From Bacteroides faecalis (GTDB lineage Bacteria; Bacteroidota; Bacteroidia; Bacteroidales; Bacteroidaceae): a stretch of DNA of 64,000 bases. The first letter of the stretch is position 1. Each line of letters starts with the position of its first letter. Position numbers and translations under genes: made by a program. Location: contig NZ_BHWB01000002.1 in the NCBI RefSeq assembly GCF_003865075.1, positions 558,001 through 622,000 of the forward strand. Reading direction: 5' to 3'. The notes under the pieces are model-generated. The model was not told the DNA's origin, searched no databases, and was given only the letters and a program-made list of their open reading frames with translations. Shown piece after piece: positions 52,436 through 61,984 of the stretch.

Positions 52436-54547
52436 TTAGAAGTTTGGAGTCATACCTAAGTTATACATTATAAAGCCGTAGATATCTGCTTGTTCTTCCA
52501 ATACTTTTGCCATTGGTTTACCGGCTCCGTGACCAGCTTTGCTGTCAATACGGATGAGCGTTGGATTAGTTCCGTCATTATCGGCTTGCAGAGTAGCGGC
52601 AAACTTAAAGGAATGGGCAGGAACAACACGATCGTCGTGATCGGCAGTAGTAACCAGGGTAGCGGGATACTTTGTTCCCGGTTTCAGGCTGTGTAGCGGA
52701 GAGTACCCTTTCAGGTATTCGAACATTTCTTTACTGTCTTCACTTGTACCGTAATCGCTTGCCCAGTTCCATCCGATTGTGAATTTATGATAGCGAAGCA
52801 TATCCATAACGCCTACCTGCGGGATGGCTACGCGGAATAAGTCAGGACGTTGTGTCATACAAGCTCCTACCAGCAATCCGCCGTTAGAACCACCTACGAT
52901 GGCGATTTTATCTTTATTGGTATATTTTTGGTCAATGAGGTATTCGGCGGCAGAGATAAAGTCGTCAAACACATTCTGTTTCTGCATTTTGGTTCCTGCT
53001 ACGTGCCAGTATTCTCCGTACTCACTTCCACCACGTAGATTGACTTGTGCGTAGATACCTCCGTTTTCGAGGAATGGAATGCGCATTGCGCTGAAGCTTG
53101 GGTTGAGGCTGATTCCAAATCCTCCGTATCCATAAAGGAATACTGGATTTTTACCATCTTTCTTTAATCCTTTCTTATAAGTAAGGAACATCGGAATTTT
53201 TACACCGTCTTTGCTCGGGAAGAAGATCTGTTCTGTAACGAAATCATCCGAGTTGAACTGTACTTTAGGAGCGCGGTAGAGTTCATAGGTATTTGTATCC
53301 ATATTGTATTTATAGGTTGCTCCGGGGATGGTGAACGAAGTAAAGCCGAAAAAGCATTCTTTATCGTCTTTGTTTCCACTGAATCCTACCGAACCGAGTG
53401 AGGGTAATTCAATTTCTTGCAATTGCTTACCGTCAAGGTCGTAAACATAAGCATGGTTGGAGGCATCTTTATCATAGGTAAGGAATAGTTTGCCGCCAAT
53501 AACTTCTGCTCCTGATAGAACGGCTTCTGATTCAGGGACAAGTTCTTTCCAGTTTTCCAGCTTCGGTTGGTTGATGTCGGCTACCATGATTCGGTTTTTC
53601 GGTGCACCGTAGTTGGTATAGATGTACATCTTGTCGCCGATTACTTCGATAGGAGAATATTGATAGTCGAAATCAGTGGTCAATGGTATAAAGGGAGAAT
53701 TCGGTTTATTCAGATCACGCATGAATAAGTTGTTTCCTCTACCAGCCCCGGATTCAAAGAGGAAGAGAACTTGTTCATCTTCGCTTACACTGGCACTGTA
53801 AAAACGCTTGGGATAAGATGGATTTTGGTAGATGAGTTGGTCTTTTGACTGTGGTTCACCGATCTTATGATAATAAATCTTGTGGTTTTCATTGACATTG
53901 GAGAACTCTTTTCCTTTTGTAGGAGCGTCGTAGGCACTATAATAGAAACCGTCTCCCTGCCAGGAAGCACCGGAGAACTTGGCCCATTCGATGTGGTCTT
54001 CAAGTAATTTTCCTGTTTCTGTGTCCATTACATAGATTTCTGACCAGTCTGAACCACTACGTGAGATACTGTAGGCAGTGTATTTGCCATCGTGTGAAAA
54101 GTATAGACCTGTGAGTGCAACAGTTCCGTCTTCCGATAATTTGTTTGGATCAAGGAAAACACGTGGTTCACTATTCAGCGAGTCTTGTACATAGAACACA
54201 TTTTGATTCTGCAATCCGTCATTTTTGCTGAAATAATATTTGCCATGTTTTTTAATAGGGGCGCTGATCTTTTCATAGTCAGCCAGTACTGTGAGTCGTT
54301 TCAGCAGATTTTCACGAAAGGGAATCTGACTCAGATATTCGTTGGTAACTTTGTTTTGGGCTTCTACCCAAGCAGTAGTAGCGGCACTGGTGTCGTTTTC
54401 CAACCAACGATAAGGATCAGGAACGGGTGTACCGAAATACACATCTACTGTGTCTACTTTTGCTGTTTCAGGGTAAACAAGCTTTTTCTGTTGGGGGGTG
54501 CATGATATAACCATGATTCCACTCATTAATAAAATTACTTTTTTCAT
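52436..54547 (-). CDS. Prolyl oligopeptidase family serine peptidase (S9A), lipoprotein
   Basis: 703 aa. Lipoprotein-type signal ending VISCTPQQKK (Cys16). A seven-bladed propeller (about 90-430) shields the alpha/beta-hydrolase domain; the catalytic triad is Ser554 (VGGSNGGLL), Asp639 (DHDDRVVP) and His673 (KAGHGAGK). It cuts after proline in peptides up to about 30 residues and probably works in the periplasm or at the outer membrane. A promoter lies at 54584-54615. Confidence 0.94.
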   Translation of the reverse strand: MKKVILLMSGIMVISCTPQQKKLVYPETAKVDTVDVYFGTPVPDPYRWLENDTSAATTAWVEAQNKVTNEYLSQIPFRENLLKRLTVLADYEKISAPIKKHGKYYFSKNDGLQNQNVFYVQDSLNSEPRVFLDPNKLSEDGTVALTGLYFSHDGKYTAYSISRSGSDWSEIYVMDTETGKLLEDHIEWAKFSGASWQGDGFYYSAYDAPTKGKEFSNVNENHKIYYHKIGEPQSKDQLIYQNPSYPKRFYSASVSEDEQVLFLFESGAGRGNNLFMRDLNKPNSPFIPLTTDFDYQYSPIEVIGDKMYIYTNYGAPKNRIMVADINQPKLENWKELVPESEAVLSGAEVIGGKLFLTYDKDASNHAYVYDLDGKQLQEIELPSLGSVGFSGNKDDKECFFGFTSFTIPGATYKYNMDTNTYELYRAPKVQFNSDDFVTEQIFFPSKDGVKIPMFLTYKKGLKKDGKNPVFLYGYGGFGISLNPSFSAMRIPFLENGGIYAQVNLRGGSEYGEYWHVAGTKMQKQNVFDDFISAAEYLIDQKYTNKDKIAIVGGSNGGLLVGACMTQRPDLFRVAIPQVGVMDMLRYHKFTIGWNWASDYGTSEDSKEMFEYLKGYSPLHSLKPGTKYPATLVTTADHDDRVVPAHSFKFAATLQADNDGTNPTLIRIDSKAGHGAGKPMAKVLEEQADIYGFIMYNLGMTPNF

Positions 54548-54583
54548 TTGAATAAAGTCTGTTCGAAATATAACTTAAAGTTA

Positions 54584-54615
54584 CAAATCTACGCAATATA
54601 TAGAACACAGTCAAA
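54584..54615 (-). promoter_or_regulatory. Promoter of the prolyl oligopeptidase gene
   Basis: A -33 TTTG (54612-54615) and a perfect -7 TAGATTTG (54584-54591) with 20-bp spacing; predicted start near 54577, leader about 30 nt. A 22-bp-phased array begins 30 bp upstream of the -33. Confidence 0.65.
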
Positions 54616-54644
54616 TAAATGATGAAGATAAAAAGTGGAAGAGG

Positions 54645-54809
54645 GGTACAAAAACTATCCGGGAGATGTAAAAGAGTTGTTCGGAAGAAGTACAAGAGTT
54701 ACTTGAAATAAGTACAAGAGTTACTTGAAATAAGTATAAGAGTTACCCGAAATAAGTACAAGAGTTGTATAAAAGATATATAGAAGTGAAATAGAAGATG
54801 TACAACTTC
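54645..54809. repeat. 22-bp-phased array, AGTACAAGAGT core
   Basis: 11-bp cores at 54645, 54667, 54689, 54711, 54733 and 54755, with decayed copies in register at 54777 and 54799. The copies at 54689, 54711 and 54755 are identical; the spacers are partly alike, so adjacent units from 54689 to 54754 look like true tandem repeats. The core is the reverse complement of that at 2686-2828. It lies between divergent prolyl oligopeptidase and PPDK-like genes. Confidence 0.85.
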
Positions 54810-54931
54810 CGGTTTAATCATCCGGAAAGAATATGATAACCTTTTCATCTCTTGATGTGCAACTGGGGCTTGTAACGCAGGATTTCCTAAAAGAAATGAT
54901 TGATAACTGTTACACTATGAATTAATTTCGC

Positions 54932-54939
54932 TAATTTTG
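54932..54939 (+). promoter_or_regulatory. -7 box of the PPDK-like gene
   Basis: TAATTTTG, a perfect -7 consensus. The predicted start near 54946 leaves a 30-nt leader to the ATG at 54976, and excludes an upstream TTG start at 54937. Confidence 0.55.
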
Positions 54940-54975
54940 TGGATAGTTTATGTACTAAATAGACAAAAGACCTTT

Positions 54976-57951
54976 ATGCTCAGTAAATATAAATTAAATC
55001 AACTTTATTTCAAAGATACGCAATTTGCCAATCTGATGACCCGGCGAATTTTTAATGTGCTGTTAATAGCAAATCCATATGACGCGTTTATGCTGGAGGA
55101 TGATGGGCGTATTGACGAGAAGATTTTTAATGAATATACCTCTTTGTCTCTTCGTTATCCACCTCGTTTTTCTCAGGTTTCTACTGAAGAGGAGGCTTTG
55201 GCACAGTTGGGAAATATGCCGTTCGACCTTGTGATTTGTATGCCGAGTACAGGAGATAATGATAGTTTCGACATTGGTCGCCATATTAAGGAGAAATATG
55301 AGCATATTCCGATAGTCATCCTGACTCCTTTCAGTCATGGTATAACGAAACGTATTATTAATGAAGACTTGAGCGCTTTTGAATATGTATTCTGTTGGTT
55401 GGGTAATACTGATTTGTTAGTCTCCATCATTAAGTTGATAGAGGACAAAATGAATCTCGAACATGATGTGCAAGAGGTCGGTGTACAGTTAATCCTTCTG
55501 GTAGAAGATGGAATCCGTTTCTATTCTTCCATATTGCCTAATCTTTATAAGTTCGTATTGAAGCAGAGCCAGGAGTTTTCTACGGAAGCACTGAATGCCC
55601 ACCAGCGTACTCTCCGTATGCGTGGACGTCCTAAAATCGTGTTGGCGCGTACTTATGAGGAAGCAATGGCCATTTATCAGAAATATCAAAATAATATATT
55701 AGGTGTCATCACCGATGTACGTTTTCCAAAAGTAGAACGGGGAGAGAAAGATAGTCTGGCCGGTATTAAGCTTTGTGCCGAAATACGAAAAAACGATCCG
55801 TTTGTACCTTTGATTATTCAGTCTTCAGAATCGGAAAACTTATCGTATGCAGCTAAATATGGAGCCAGCTTTATCGACAAAAACTCGAAAAAGATGGATG
55901 TCGATTTGCGCCGTATTGTTTCAGATAACTTTGGTTTCGGTGATTTCGTTTTTCGTAATCCGGAGACAGGCGAGGAGATTGCCCGCGTACGGAACTTGAA
56001 GGAACTCCAAAATATTCTGTTTGCTGTACCTGCGGAGTCATTTTTATACCATATTAGTCGCAATCACGTTTCCCGTTGGTTTTATTCGCGGGCTATGTTT
56101 CCTGTGGCGGAGTTTCTTAAGCCAATCACCTGGAGTAGTCTTCAGGATGTAGACGCTCACCGGAAGATAATTTTCGAAGCCATTGTGAAATATCGTAAGA
56201 TGAAGAATCAGGGAGTGGTGGCCGTCTTCAAACGCGACCGCTTTGACCGTTATTCAAACTTTGCCCGTATCGGTGACGGTTCGCTGGGAGGAAAAGGACG
56301 TGGGCTGGCTTTTATCGATAATATGGTGAAACGTCATCCTGAGTTTGAGGAGTTTGAGAATGCGTCTATTGCTATTCCGAAAACGGTGGTTTTGTGTACG
56401 GATGTGTTTGATGAATTTATGGATACGAACAATCTGTATCAGATAGCTTTGTCGGATGCAGATGATGATCTGATCTTGAAATATTTTTTGAAGGCAAAGT
56501 TGCCGGACCGTTTGGTAGAGGACTTTTTTACTTTCTTTGATGTGGTGAAATCTCCCATAGCCATTCGTTCTTCTTCTTTGTTGGAAGATTCGCATTATCA
56601 ACCTTTTGCCGGGATATATAGTACGTATATGATTCCTTATTTGGATGATAAGTATGAAATGCTCCGTATGCTTTCCGATGCGATTAAAGGAGTATATGCT
56701 TCTGTGTATTTCCGGGACAGTAAAGCCTATATGCAAGCCACGTCAAATGTAATCGATCAGGAAAAGATGGCAGTCATCTTGCAGGAGGTGGTAGGAAATC
56801 AGTATGGGGACCGTTACTATCCTTCCATGTCGGGAGTGGCACGTTCGTTGAATTACTATCCGTTGGGTGACGAGAAAGCGGAAGAAGGTACTGTAAATCT
56901 GGCTTTAGGACTTGGCAAATATATTGTGGATGGAGGAATGACTCTTCGTTTCTCTCCTTATCATCCGAATCAGGTGCTTCAGACGAGTGAAATGGAAATT
57001 GCTCTTAAAGAGACTCAGACCCGTTTCTATGCGTTGGATTTGAAGAATGTCGGTCAGGACTTCTCAATAGACGATGGCTTTAATTTGCTGAAACTTCATG
57101 TGAAAGAGGCTGAAAGTGATGGTTCGTTGCGTTACATTGCTTCTACCTATGATCCATATGACCAGATTATTCGTGACGGTCTGTATCCGGGTGGACGTAA
57201 AGTGATTACTTTTGCAAATATTCTGCAACACGACGTTTTCCCATTAGCGCGTATTCTGCAACTTGTGTTGAAATATAGTGAACAGGAAATGCGTCGTCCG
57301 GTTGAAATTGAATTTGCTGCTACTTTGAGTCGCGACCAGGATAAAACAGGAACTTTCTATTTGCTGCAAATTCGTCCGATAGTAGATAGTAAAGAGATGT
57401 TGGATGAGGATTTGTCTTTAATACCGGATGAGGATTTACTTCTGCGTTCCGAGAATTCGTTAGGACATGGCATCATGAATGATATTTATGATATTGTTTA
57501 TGTGAAGACGGATGGGTATAGTGCCTCGAATAATCAAACCATTGCTTGGGAAATAGAAAAGATCAACCAGCAATTTCTGAATGAAGGAAGGAATTATGTG
57601 CTTGTCGGCCCGGGACGCTGGGGAAGTAGTGATACATGGTTGGGCATTCCGGTGAAGTGGCCTCATATCTCTGCCGCACGTGTAATTGTGGAGGCAGGAT
57701 TGACGAATTACCGGGTAGATCCGAGTCAGGGAACACACTTTTTCCAGAATCTTACTTCTTTTGGAGTCGGTTATTTCACAATTAATGCTTTTATGAATGA
57801 TGGGGTCTATAATCAGGACTTCCTGAACGGACTTCCTGCTGTGGAAGAGACGAAGTTTCTCCGTCATGTACGCTTCGAAAAACCTATTGTCGTCAAGATG
57901 GATGGCAAGAAAAAATTGGGAATAGTATTGATGCCGGGAGAGGATAAGTAG
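54976..57951 (+). CDS. PEP/pyruvate-binding (PPDK N-terminal) protein with two receiver-like domains
   Basis: 991 aa from the ATG at 54976. Two response-regulator-like domains (about 20-135, with FDLVICMPSTGDND; about 170-330, with LGVITDVRFPKV) precede an ATP-grasp PPDK/PEP-synthase nucleotide domain (about 420-870, with GDGSLGGKGRGLAFIDNM, AIRSSSLLEDSHYQPFAGIY and LLQIRPI). The C-terminal part (VGPGRWGSSDTWLGIPV) is conserved but of unclear role. The His-swivel and TIM-barrel domains of true PEP synthase are absent, so it cannot complete that cycle alone. Probably a cytoplasmic signalling or metabolic kinase-like protein; its real role is unknown. Confidence 0.8.
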   Translation: MLSKYKLNQLYFKDTQFANLMTRRIFNVLLIANPYDAFMLEDDGRIDEKIFNEYTSLSLRYPPRFSQVSTEEEALAQLGNMPFDLVICMPSTGDNDSFDIGRHIKEKYEHIPIVILTPFSHGITKRIINEDLSAFEYVFCWLGNTDLLVSIIKLIEDKMNLEHDVQEVGVQLILLVEDGIRFYSSILPNLYKFVLKQSQEFSTEALNAHQRTLRMRGRPKIVLARTYEEAMAIYQKYQNNILGVITDVRFPKVERGEKDSLAGIKLCAEIRKNDPFVPLIIQSSESENLSYAAKYGASFIDKNSKKMDVDLRRIVSDNFGFGDFVFRNPETGEEIARVRNLKELQNILFAVPAESFLYHISRNHVSRWFYSRAMFPVAEFLKPITWSSLQDVDAHRKIIFEAIVKYRKMKNQGVVAVFKRDRFDRYSNFARIGDGSLGGKGRGLAFIDNMVKRHPEFEEFENASIAIPKTVVLCTDVFDEFMDTNNLYQIALSDADDDLILKYFLKAKLPDRLVEDFFTFFDVVKSPIAIRSSSLLEDSHYQPFAGIYSTYMIPYLDDKYEMLRMLSDAIKGVYASVYFRDSKAYMQATSNVIDQEKMAVILQEVVGNQYGDRYYPSMSGVARSLNYYPLGDEKAEEGTVNLALGLGKYIVDGGMTLRFSPYHPNQVLQTSEMEIALKETQTRFYALDLKNVGQDFSIDDGFNLLKLHVKEAESDGSLRYIASTYDPYDQIIRDGLYPGGRKVITFANILQHDVFPLARILQLVLKYSEQEMRRPVEIEFAATLSRDQDKTGTFYLLQIRPIVDSKEMLDEDLSLIPDEDLLLRSENSLGHGIMNDIYDIVYVKTDGYSASNNQTIAWEIEKINQQFLNEGRNYVLVGPGRWGSSDTWLGIPVKWPHISAARVIVEAGLTNYRVDPSQGTHFFQNLTSFGVGYFTINAFMNDGVYNQDFLNGLPAVEETKFLRHVRFEKPIVVKMDGKKKLGIVLMPGEDK

Positions 57952-57984
57952 ATTCTAATTTTAATACCAGTAATGACAAAAAAG

Positions 57985-58010
57985 TTCTGTTTTTCATATG
58001 AAAGACAGAA
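57985..58010 (+). terminator. Terminator of the PPDK-like gene
   Basis: A 13-bp near-perfect hairpin (57985-58010, one G-T pair, almost no loop) followed by seven T. It is 33 bp past the stop. The gap from here to the IS end at 58119 shows nothing else. Confidence 0.8.
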
Positions 58011-58289
58011 TTTTTTTGTTATTATCATTATAGATGGTCTATTTTTAATATCTTAAAAACTATTTATGGCCTTATTTTCAGATTTTGAGGAATAAAAGGT
58101 GAAGGCTTATTTATTAAACCTCAAATCCGCAACTAAGCCCTTGAACGTCCTTATTGCGTTTACACGTCCTCTCATTACTGAATTTGCAGATAATTTGAAC
58201 TTGAAGCACCCACTTCTGCCTACAATATCCCCTTACCCCACAATGTGACTTGAGGCAATACACAATATCATTCCCATAAGTTGTAGGCA

Positions 58290-59576
58290 TTATCCAAAAT
58301 CAGTCTGGAAAACATCTGCGTAAGCATTATTACAGGTATAGATGTTCAGCACATACCGCCTTGATGTCCTGATCCACTTGGCTGGTACAGAGATAAACCT
58401 GAAGACAAACGCTTTTATGCGACTTGTTGCATTGAGCCCGAACTTCTTTACGTCAAGTCTTTGAATAATGGCCTTGTAAAAGTTACGGATAAGTGCTGTA
58501 AGAAGAAGGAACACTGTGTTCTCTGCCATGAAGGATTTGGGCAATCTGTCCCACCCGAAACCATTGTTCATATCATCGAAGATACGTTCCTTTCCTCCAC
58601 GAAGGTTATAGAACTCGACAATTTCTCTTACGGAAGAATCATAGTCGTTAGTCAGGATACAACGGTATGTGTATTCTCCTTCCCAAAAATCCTGCACACC
58701 ATCCATCCGTTTCTGTCTTTGAATCACAAGTCGATATGCCTTACCTTTCCACTTCTCAACAAGGATAGAGTTCAATTCAAACTCAATGCCATTGATTTCC
58801 TCAGTTTTCCAGCCTTTGAGAGCAAAGGTGTCATTGTAGATCGAACTGCAGCGGTTAGCACGGATATAGAAGGACTTGCAGTGTTTTTCTATTTCCTCCA
58901 CGATTTCCTCGGAACATGATCCACAATCAGCTCTGAAGCGATTGATAGTGAGCCCATTCTGTTCAAATCTCGCAAAGAACCTCTTCAGCGTGTCCTTCTG
59001 ATGGAAACGAACATTTGTGTTACCATCGCTATTCTCTATACCGACTATCAAATCGCCAATAACCGCCACGCCAGGGCGATAACCAAGGAACTTCTTGTAT
59101 GTAGGCTTTGCATCATACTTCTCTGTCTCTATGAACTGATGGTCGAAATCAACATCATACATCTCACCCTCTTTCAGTTGGCCAGATGCAAATATACAAT
59201 TGAGCAATAAAGTATTGAGAGTGTCAGCCGTATTGAAATCGTAGGTCTTGCCCATATCTGATGTGTATGAAATGTTTTCTTGCGTCAACTCCTTTATCGC
59301 CCTGAGGATAGTATCAGAGCTACAAGTGCGAAGTGTCGGATGAAGCGAGAGGTGGTTCATCAAATGAGTAGTGACATCCTCAATACATGAACCGCTACAG
59401 AAGTAGATACTCATGAGAGAACGGATGATTTCGCTGTACTGATAACCGAACGATCTACACCTTAGACCGAGGGTTGAGTCGATTACAGATGATAATGTGG
59501 AGTCAAATTGCTCCATGATTGAAAATAATCCCCCAAAAGGAGTGAGTCTCTCAGATTTAATTTGTATCTTCGCCAT
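58290..59576 (-). CDS. IS1380-family transposase
   Basis: 428 aa from the ATG at 59576; an upstream ATG at 59636 would precede the predicted transcription start. It begins MAKIQIKSERLTPFGGLFSI, as in the family. The DDE core includes YDVDFDHQFIETE, a central FRADCGSCSEEIVE and the C-terminal YNLRGGKERIFDDMNNGFGW with the conserved glutamate. The frame is intact, so the element may be active. Confidence 0.95.
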   Translation of the reverse strand: MAKIQIKSERLTPFGGLFSIMEQFDSTLSSVIDSTLGLRCRSFGYQYSEIIRSLMSIYFCSGSCIEDVTTHLMNHLSLHPTLRTCSSDTILRAIKELTQENISYTSDMGKTYDFNTADTLNTLLLNCIFASGQLKEGEMYDVDFDHQFIETEKYDAKPTYKKFLGYRPGVAVIGDLIVGIENSDGNTNVRFHQKDTLKRFFARFEQNGLTINRFRADCGSCSEEIVEEIEKHCKSFYIRANRCSSIYNDTFALKGWKTEEINGIEFELNSILVEKWKGKAYRLVIQRQKRMDGVQDFWEGEYTYRCILTNDYDSSVREIVEFYNLRGGKERIFDDMNNGFGWDRLPKSFMAENTVFLLLTALIRNFYKAIIQRLDVKKFGLNATSRIKAFVFRFISVPAKWIRTSRRYVLNIYTCNNAYADVFQTDFG

Positions 59577-59611
59577 GTCTATCGTCGGATTCTCTTGTTT
59601 TTTTTGCAACA

Positions 59612-59642
59612 CTAAGATAAGTGAAAATTCTGACATGGCAAA
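59612..59642 (-). promoter_or_regulatory. Transposase promoter
   Basis: A -33 TTTG (59639-59642) and a -7 TATCTTAG (59612-59619; one mismatch) with 19-bp spacing on the minus strand. Confidence 0.5.
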
Positions 59643-59729
59643 ATCCTGAGCAACTTTTTGTTGCTCAGGTACTTAAAAAGTTTAATTTATAATAGTGTTG
59701 CGGAATTAAGGTTAAATATTGAAAACTAT

Positions 59730-59737
59730 TATATTTG
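59730..59737 (+). promoter_or_regulatory. -7 box of the DUF4493 operon, 19 bp from the IS end
   Basis: TATATTTG, a perfect -7 consensus. The matching -33 position (about 59707-59710) falls inside the end of the insertion sequence, so the insertion has replaced the native upstream promoter half. The leader is about 70 nt. Confidence 0.55.
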
Positions 59738-59811
59738 CCTGAGTTTTGTATAAAATATTAGTGGTTAAGTTATATAGTGTATAACTTTATATTAAATAAT
59801 GAGAGATTATT

Positions 59812-60636
59812 ATGAAGAAAAGTTTTATTTTATGCTTCACGTTTTTCTCTTCTTTGTTTTTTATCGCTTGTGAAAGTAGTGAGGGGAACGATGCTTCAGC
59901 AGCAAAGGGAAAAATGATGATTGACTTAAATTCTGACGTGTCATATGCTTCAAAAGGGAGTAAGGCACGAGCTATGGATCTGACCCCGTATAAAAATGTA
60001 GCAAATTATACGGTGGAGTTGAAAGACGCTTCGGGAAATGTTCTTCAGTCAAAACTTTATTCCGAAATGGAATTGACTCAGGAAGTGACTCCCGGTACTT
60101 ATACAGTACGTGCGTATTATGGTGAAAACGTAAATGCCGGATATGATAAGCTGTATATGGAAGGTGCACAAACCATTACAGTAGTGAAAGGAGATAATAA
60201 AACTGTTTCTTTTGCTTGTACTCCGGCAAATGTTAAAGTGAATCTGAAATATTCTGATGACTTCTATACATTCTATTCTGATTGTACGGTGGGATTGAAA
60301 ACCCAATATCTGACGGAAGCTTTTGAGATGTCGCAGGCTGATGTAGATAAAGATTTGTTTTTGAAGGCAGTCGGTAACGAAAATCTTTCTTTGACTTTTG
60401 CTTTGAAGGATAAAAATGGTATTACCGTTACGCCTGCTAATTTCGGTGCTCAGACTGTGACCATCAAACCACGTGATTTTCTGACTATTACAGTAAAACC
60501 TAAATTGATAGATATTGAGGGTGGAAAAATCAGTGGTATCACTGTAACAATAGATAATGGAGTGCAAGAGGAGAATATAGATGTTACTCTACCGGATGAG
60601 TTTATGCCGGGCGAGGATACCACTGTTAATAATTAA
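59812..60636 (+). CDS. DUF4493 lipoprotein 1
   Basis: 274 aa. Lipoprotein signal ending FIACESSEG (Cys20). A DUF4493-type beta domain (about 33-240) with VANYTVELKDASGNVLQSK, TPGTYTVRAYYGENVNAGYD and FKG/YMEG-like strands. DUF4493 proteins occur in tandem sets in Bacteroides and are presumed surface or fimbria-like lipoproteins of unknown ligand. First of at least three related genes (11-bp and 17-bp gaps). Its native promoter is split by the insertion sequence. Confidence 0.82.
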   Translation: MKKSFILCFTFFSSLFFIACESSEGNDASAAKGKMMIDLNSDVSYASKGSKARAMDLTPYKNVANYTVELKDASGNVLQSKLYSEMELTQEVTPGTYTVRAYYGENVNAGYDKLYMEGAQTITVVKGDNKTVSFACTPANVKVNLKYSDDFYTFYSDCTVGLKTQYLTEAFEMSQADVDKDLFLKAVGNENLSLTFALKDKNGITVTPANFGAQTVTIKPRDFLTITVKPKLIDIEGGKISGITVTIDNGVQEENIDVTLPDEFMPGEDTTVNN

Positions 60637-60647
60637 AAGATTGCAGC

Positions 60648-61967
60648 ATGAAACAAATTACCTATATATTGACGGGAATTAGTCTCGTGATTGGATTGAG
60701 CGCTTGTGAAATGCGCGATGAATTGAAAGGGAAAAATGCATTGAATGATAATGAAGGGTTAGTAAGTCTGGATTTATTGGCTCAGGACTATTCTAATATC
60801 GTAATTTCTCGTGGAGCTTTTCCTGATGAGGAAGTGAATGTGGAAAATTATACGGTTCAAATTGTTAATGCATCTACTGACGGTGTGGTAAAAGAGACTT
60901 CCTATGGCGATTTAAGAGCAGAGGGAGGTTCAGTGAAGCTGACTGCCGGGAAGTATCGTGTGAGGGCTTACAATTATAATGGTGAAAATGTAGGTGCTTC
61001 GGAACGTCCGTATTTTAAAGGACAGACTGATTTTCAGATATTGCCGGGAAAGACAACAACGGTTAATACGACTTGTCGTTTAAGTTGTGTGGAGGTGAAT
61101 CTGATTCTGGCTAAGAGTTTCGAAGAAAACTTCAAAGATGATTATACGATCACCATCACGAACGGCGGTACGGGCAACTACGTTTTTAAGAAGGAGAACG
61201 TGGGTAAGAAAATCTATTTTAATGTACCGGAAAATGCATCTAGCATATTGATGAGTGTGAAAGCGACTACTTCTACAGATGGTACGGATATTGCACAGTC
61301 TTATACAATTACTAAACCGGAGAACTCTGAAAATAGTAGCAAGTTGGAAAACGGGGACTCGTTTAAAGTGACAATCAATCCGGGAGATAATCCAGTCATT
61401 GATCCTGTGACGAAGATAAATCTGGGGATTACCGTTGATTTAACTTGGACTGAGACCGGAACGACTGTGGAGATTCCAACGGAAAATATTGTATTTAATC
61501 CCGGAGGAGGTTCAGAAGGAGGAGATACAAATAAAGGAGAAATGAATGTTGTCGGCTTAGATAAAACTTATTCATTTGTAGCTTTGTCAGAAGATGTTCC
61601 TACTGTAAAAGTTGATTTCTCGGTTCCTAATGGAATTAAAAAGCTGTTGGTAAAGATTAATTCTGATAACGAGGGCTTTATGGAGACTTTAGAAGGTTTT
61701 GGCTTAGGTGGTGAATTCGATTTGGCCAATCCGGGTGATTTACAGGGAGTATTGTCCGGGTCTTTGGAGACACAGGAAGGAATAGGATTAATCGATGCTA
61801 ATGACCCTATCAAGGATAAAACAAGTTATTCGTTTGATGTTACTTCTTTTATGTCCTTATTGGGATTGTACGGTGCAAGTGAGAATACTTTTACTATTAC
61901 TGTATCTGATGGTATCAATTCGGATATCCAAGGTGATTTGAAAGTGAATGTAACAGCGCAAGAATAA
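60648..61967 (+). CDS. DUF4493 lipoprotein 2
   Basis: 439 aa. Lipobox LSAC (Cys20). N-terminal DUF4493 domain (about 40-270) with VENYTVQIVNASTDGVVKET and TAGKYRVRAYNYNGENVGAS; a glycine-rich linker (PGGGSEGGDTNKGE, about 285-298); then a second beta domain not seen in the first gene. Starts 11 bp after lipoprotein 1, so it is in the same operon. Ligand unknown. Confidence 0.82.
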   Translation: MKQITYILTGISLVIGLSACEMRDELKGKNALNDNEGLVSLDLLAQDYSNIVISRGAFPDEEVNVENYTVQIVNASTDGVVKETSYGDLRAEGGSVKLTAGKYRVRAYNYNGENVGASERPYFKGQTDFQILPGKTTTVNTTCRLSCVEVNLILAKSFEENFKDDYTITITNGGTGNYVFKKENVGKKIYFNVPENASSILMSVKATTSTDGTDIAQSYTITKPENSENSSKLENGDSFKVTINPGDNPVIDPVTKINLGITVDLTWTETGTTVEIPTENIVFNPGGGSEGGDTNKGEMNVVGLDKTYSFVALSEDVPTVKVDFSVPNGIKKLLVKINSDNEGFMETLEGFGLGGEFDLANPGDLQGVLSGSLETQEGIGLIDANDPIKDKTSYSFDVTSFMSLLGLYGASENTFTITVSDGINSDIQGDLKVNVTAQE

Positions 61968-61984
61968 CCTAAACTATAATCATA

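Larger units (their letters stand above)
58119..59711. mobile_element. Complete IS1380-family insertion sequence
   Basis: 1593 bp. Imperfect terminal inverted repeats: CCTCAAATCCGCAAC at 58119-58133 and the complement of CCTTAATTCCGCAAC at 59697-59711 (12 of 15 match). The element is flanked by the 5-bp direct duplication TTAAA (58114-58118 and 59712-59716). It carries one intact transposase. Size and ends fit the IS612-IS615/IS942 group of Bacteroides. A 10-bp perfect hairpin (59645-59654 with 59660-59669) lies near its right end, before the transposase. Confidence 0.92.
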
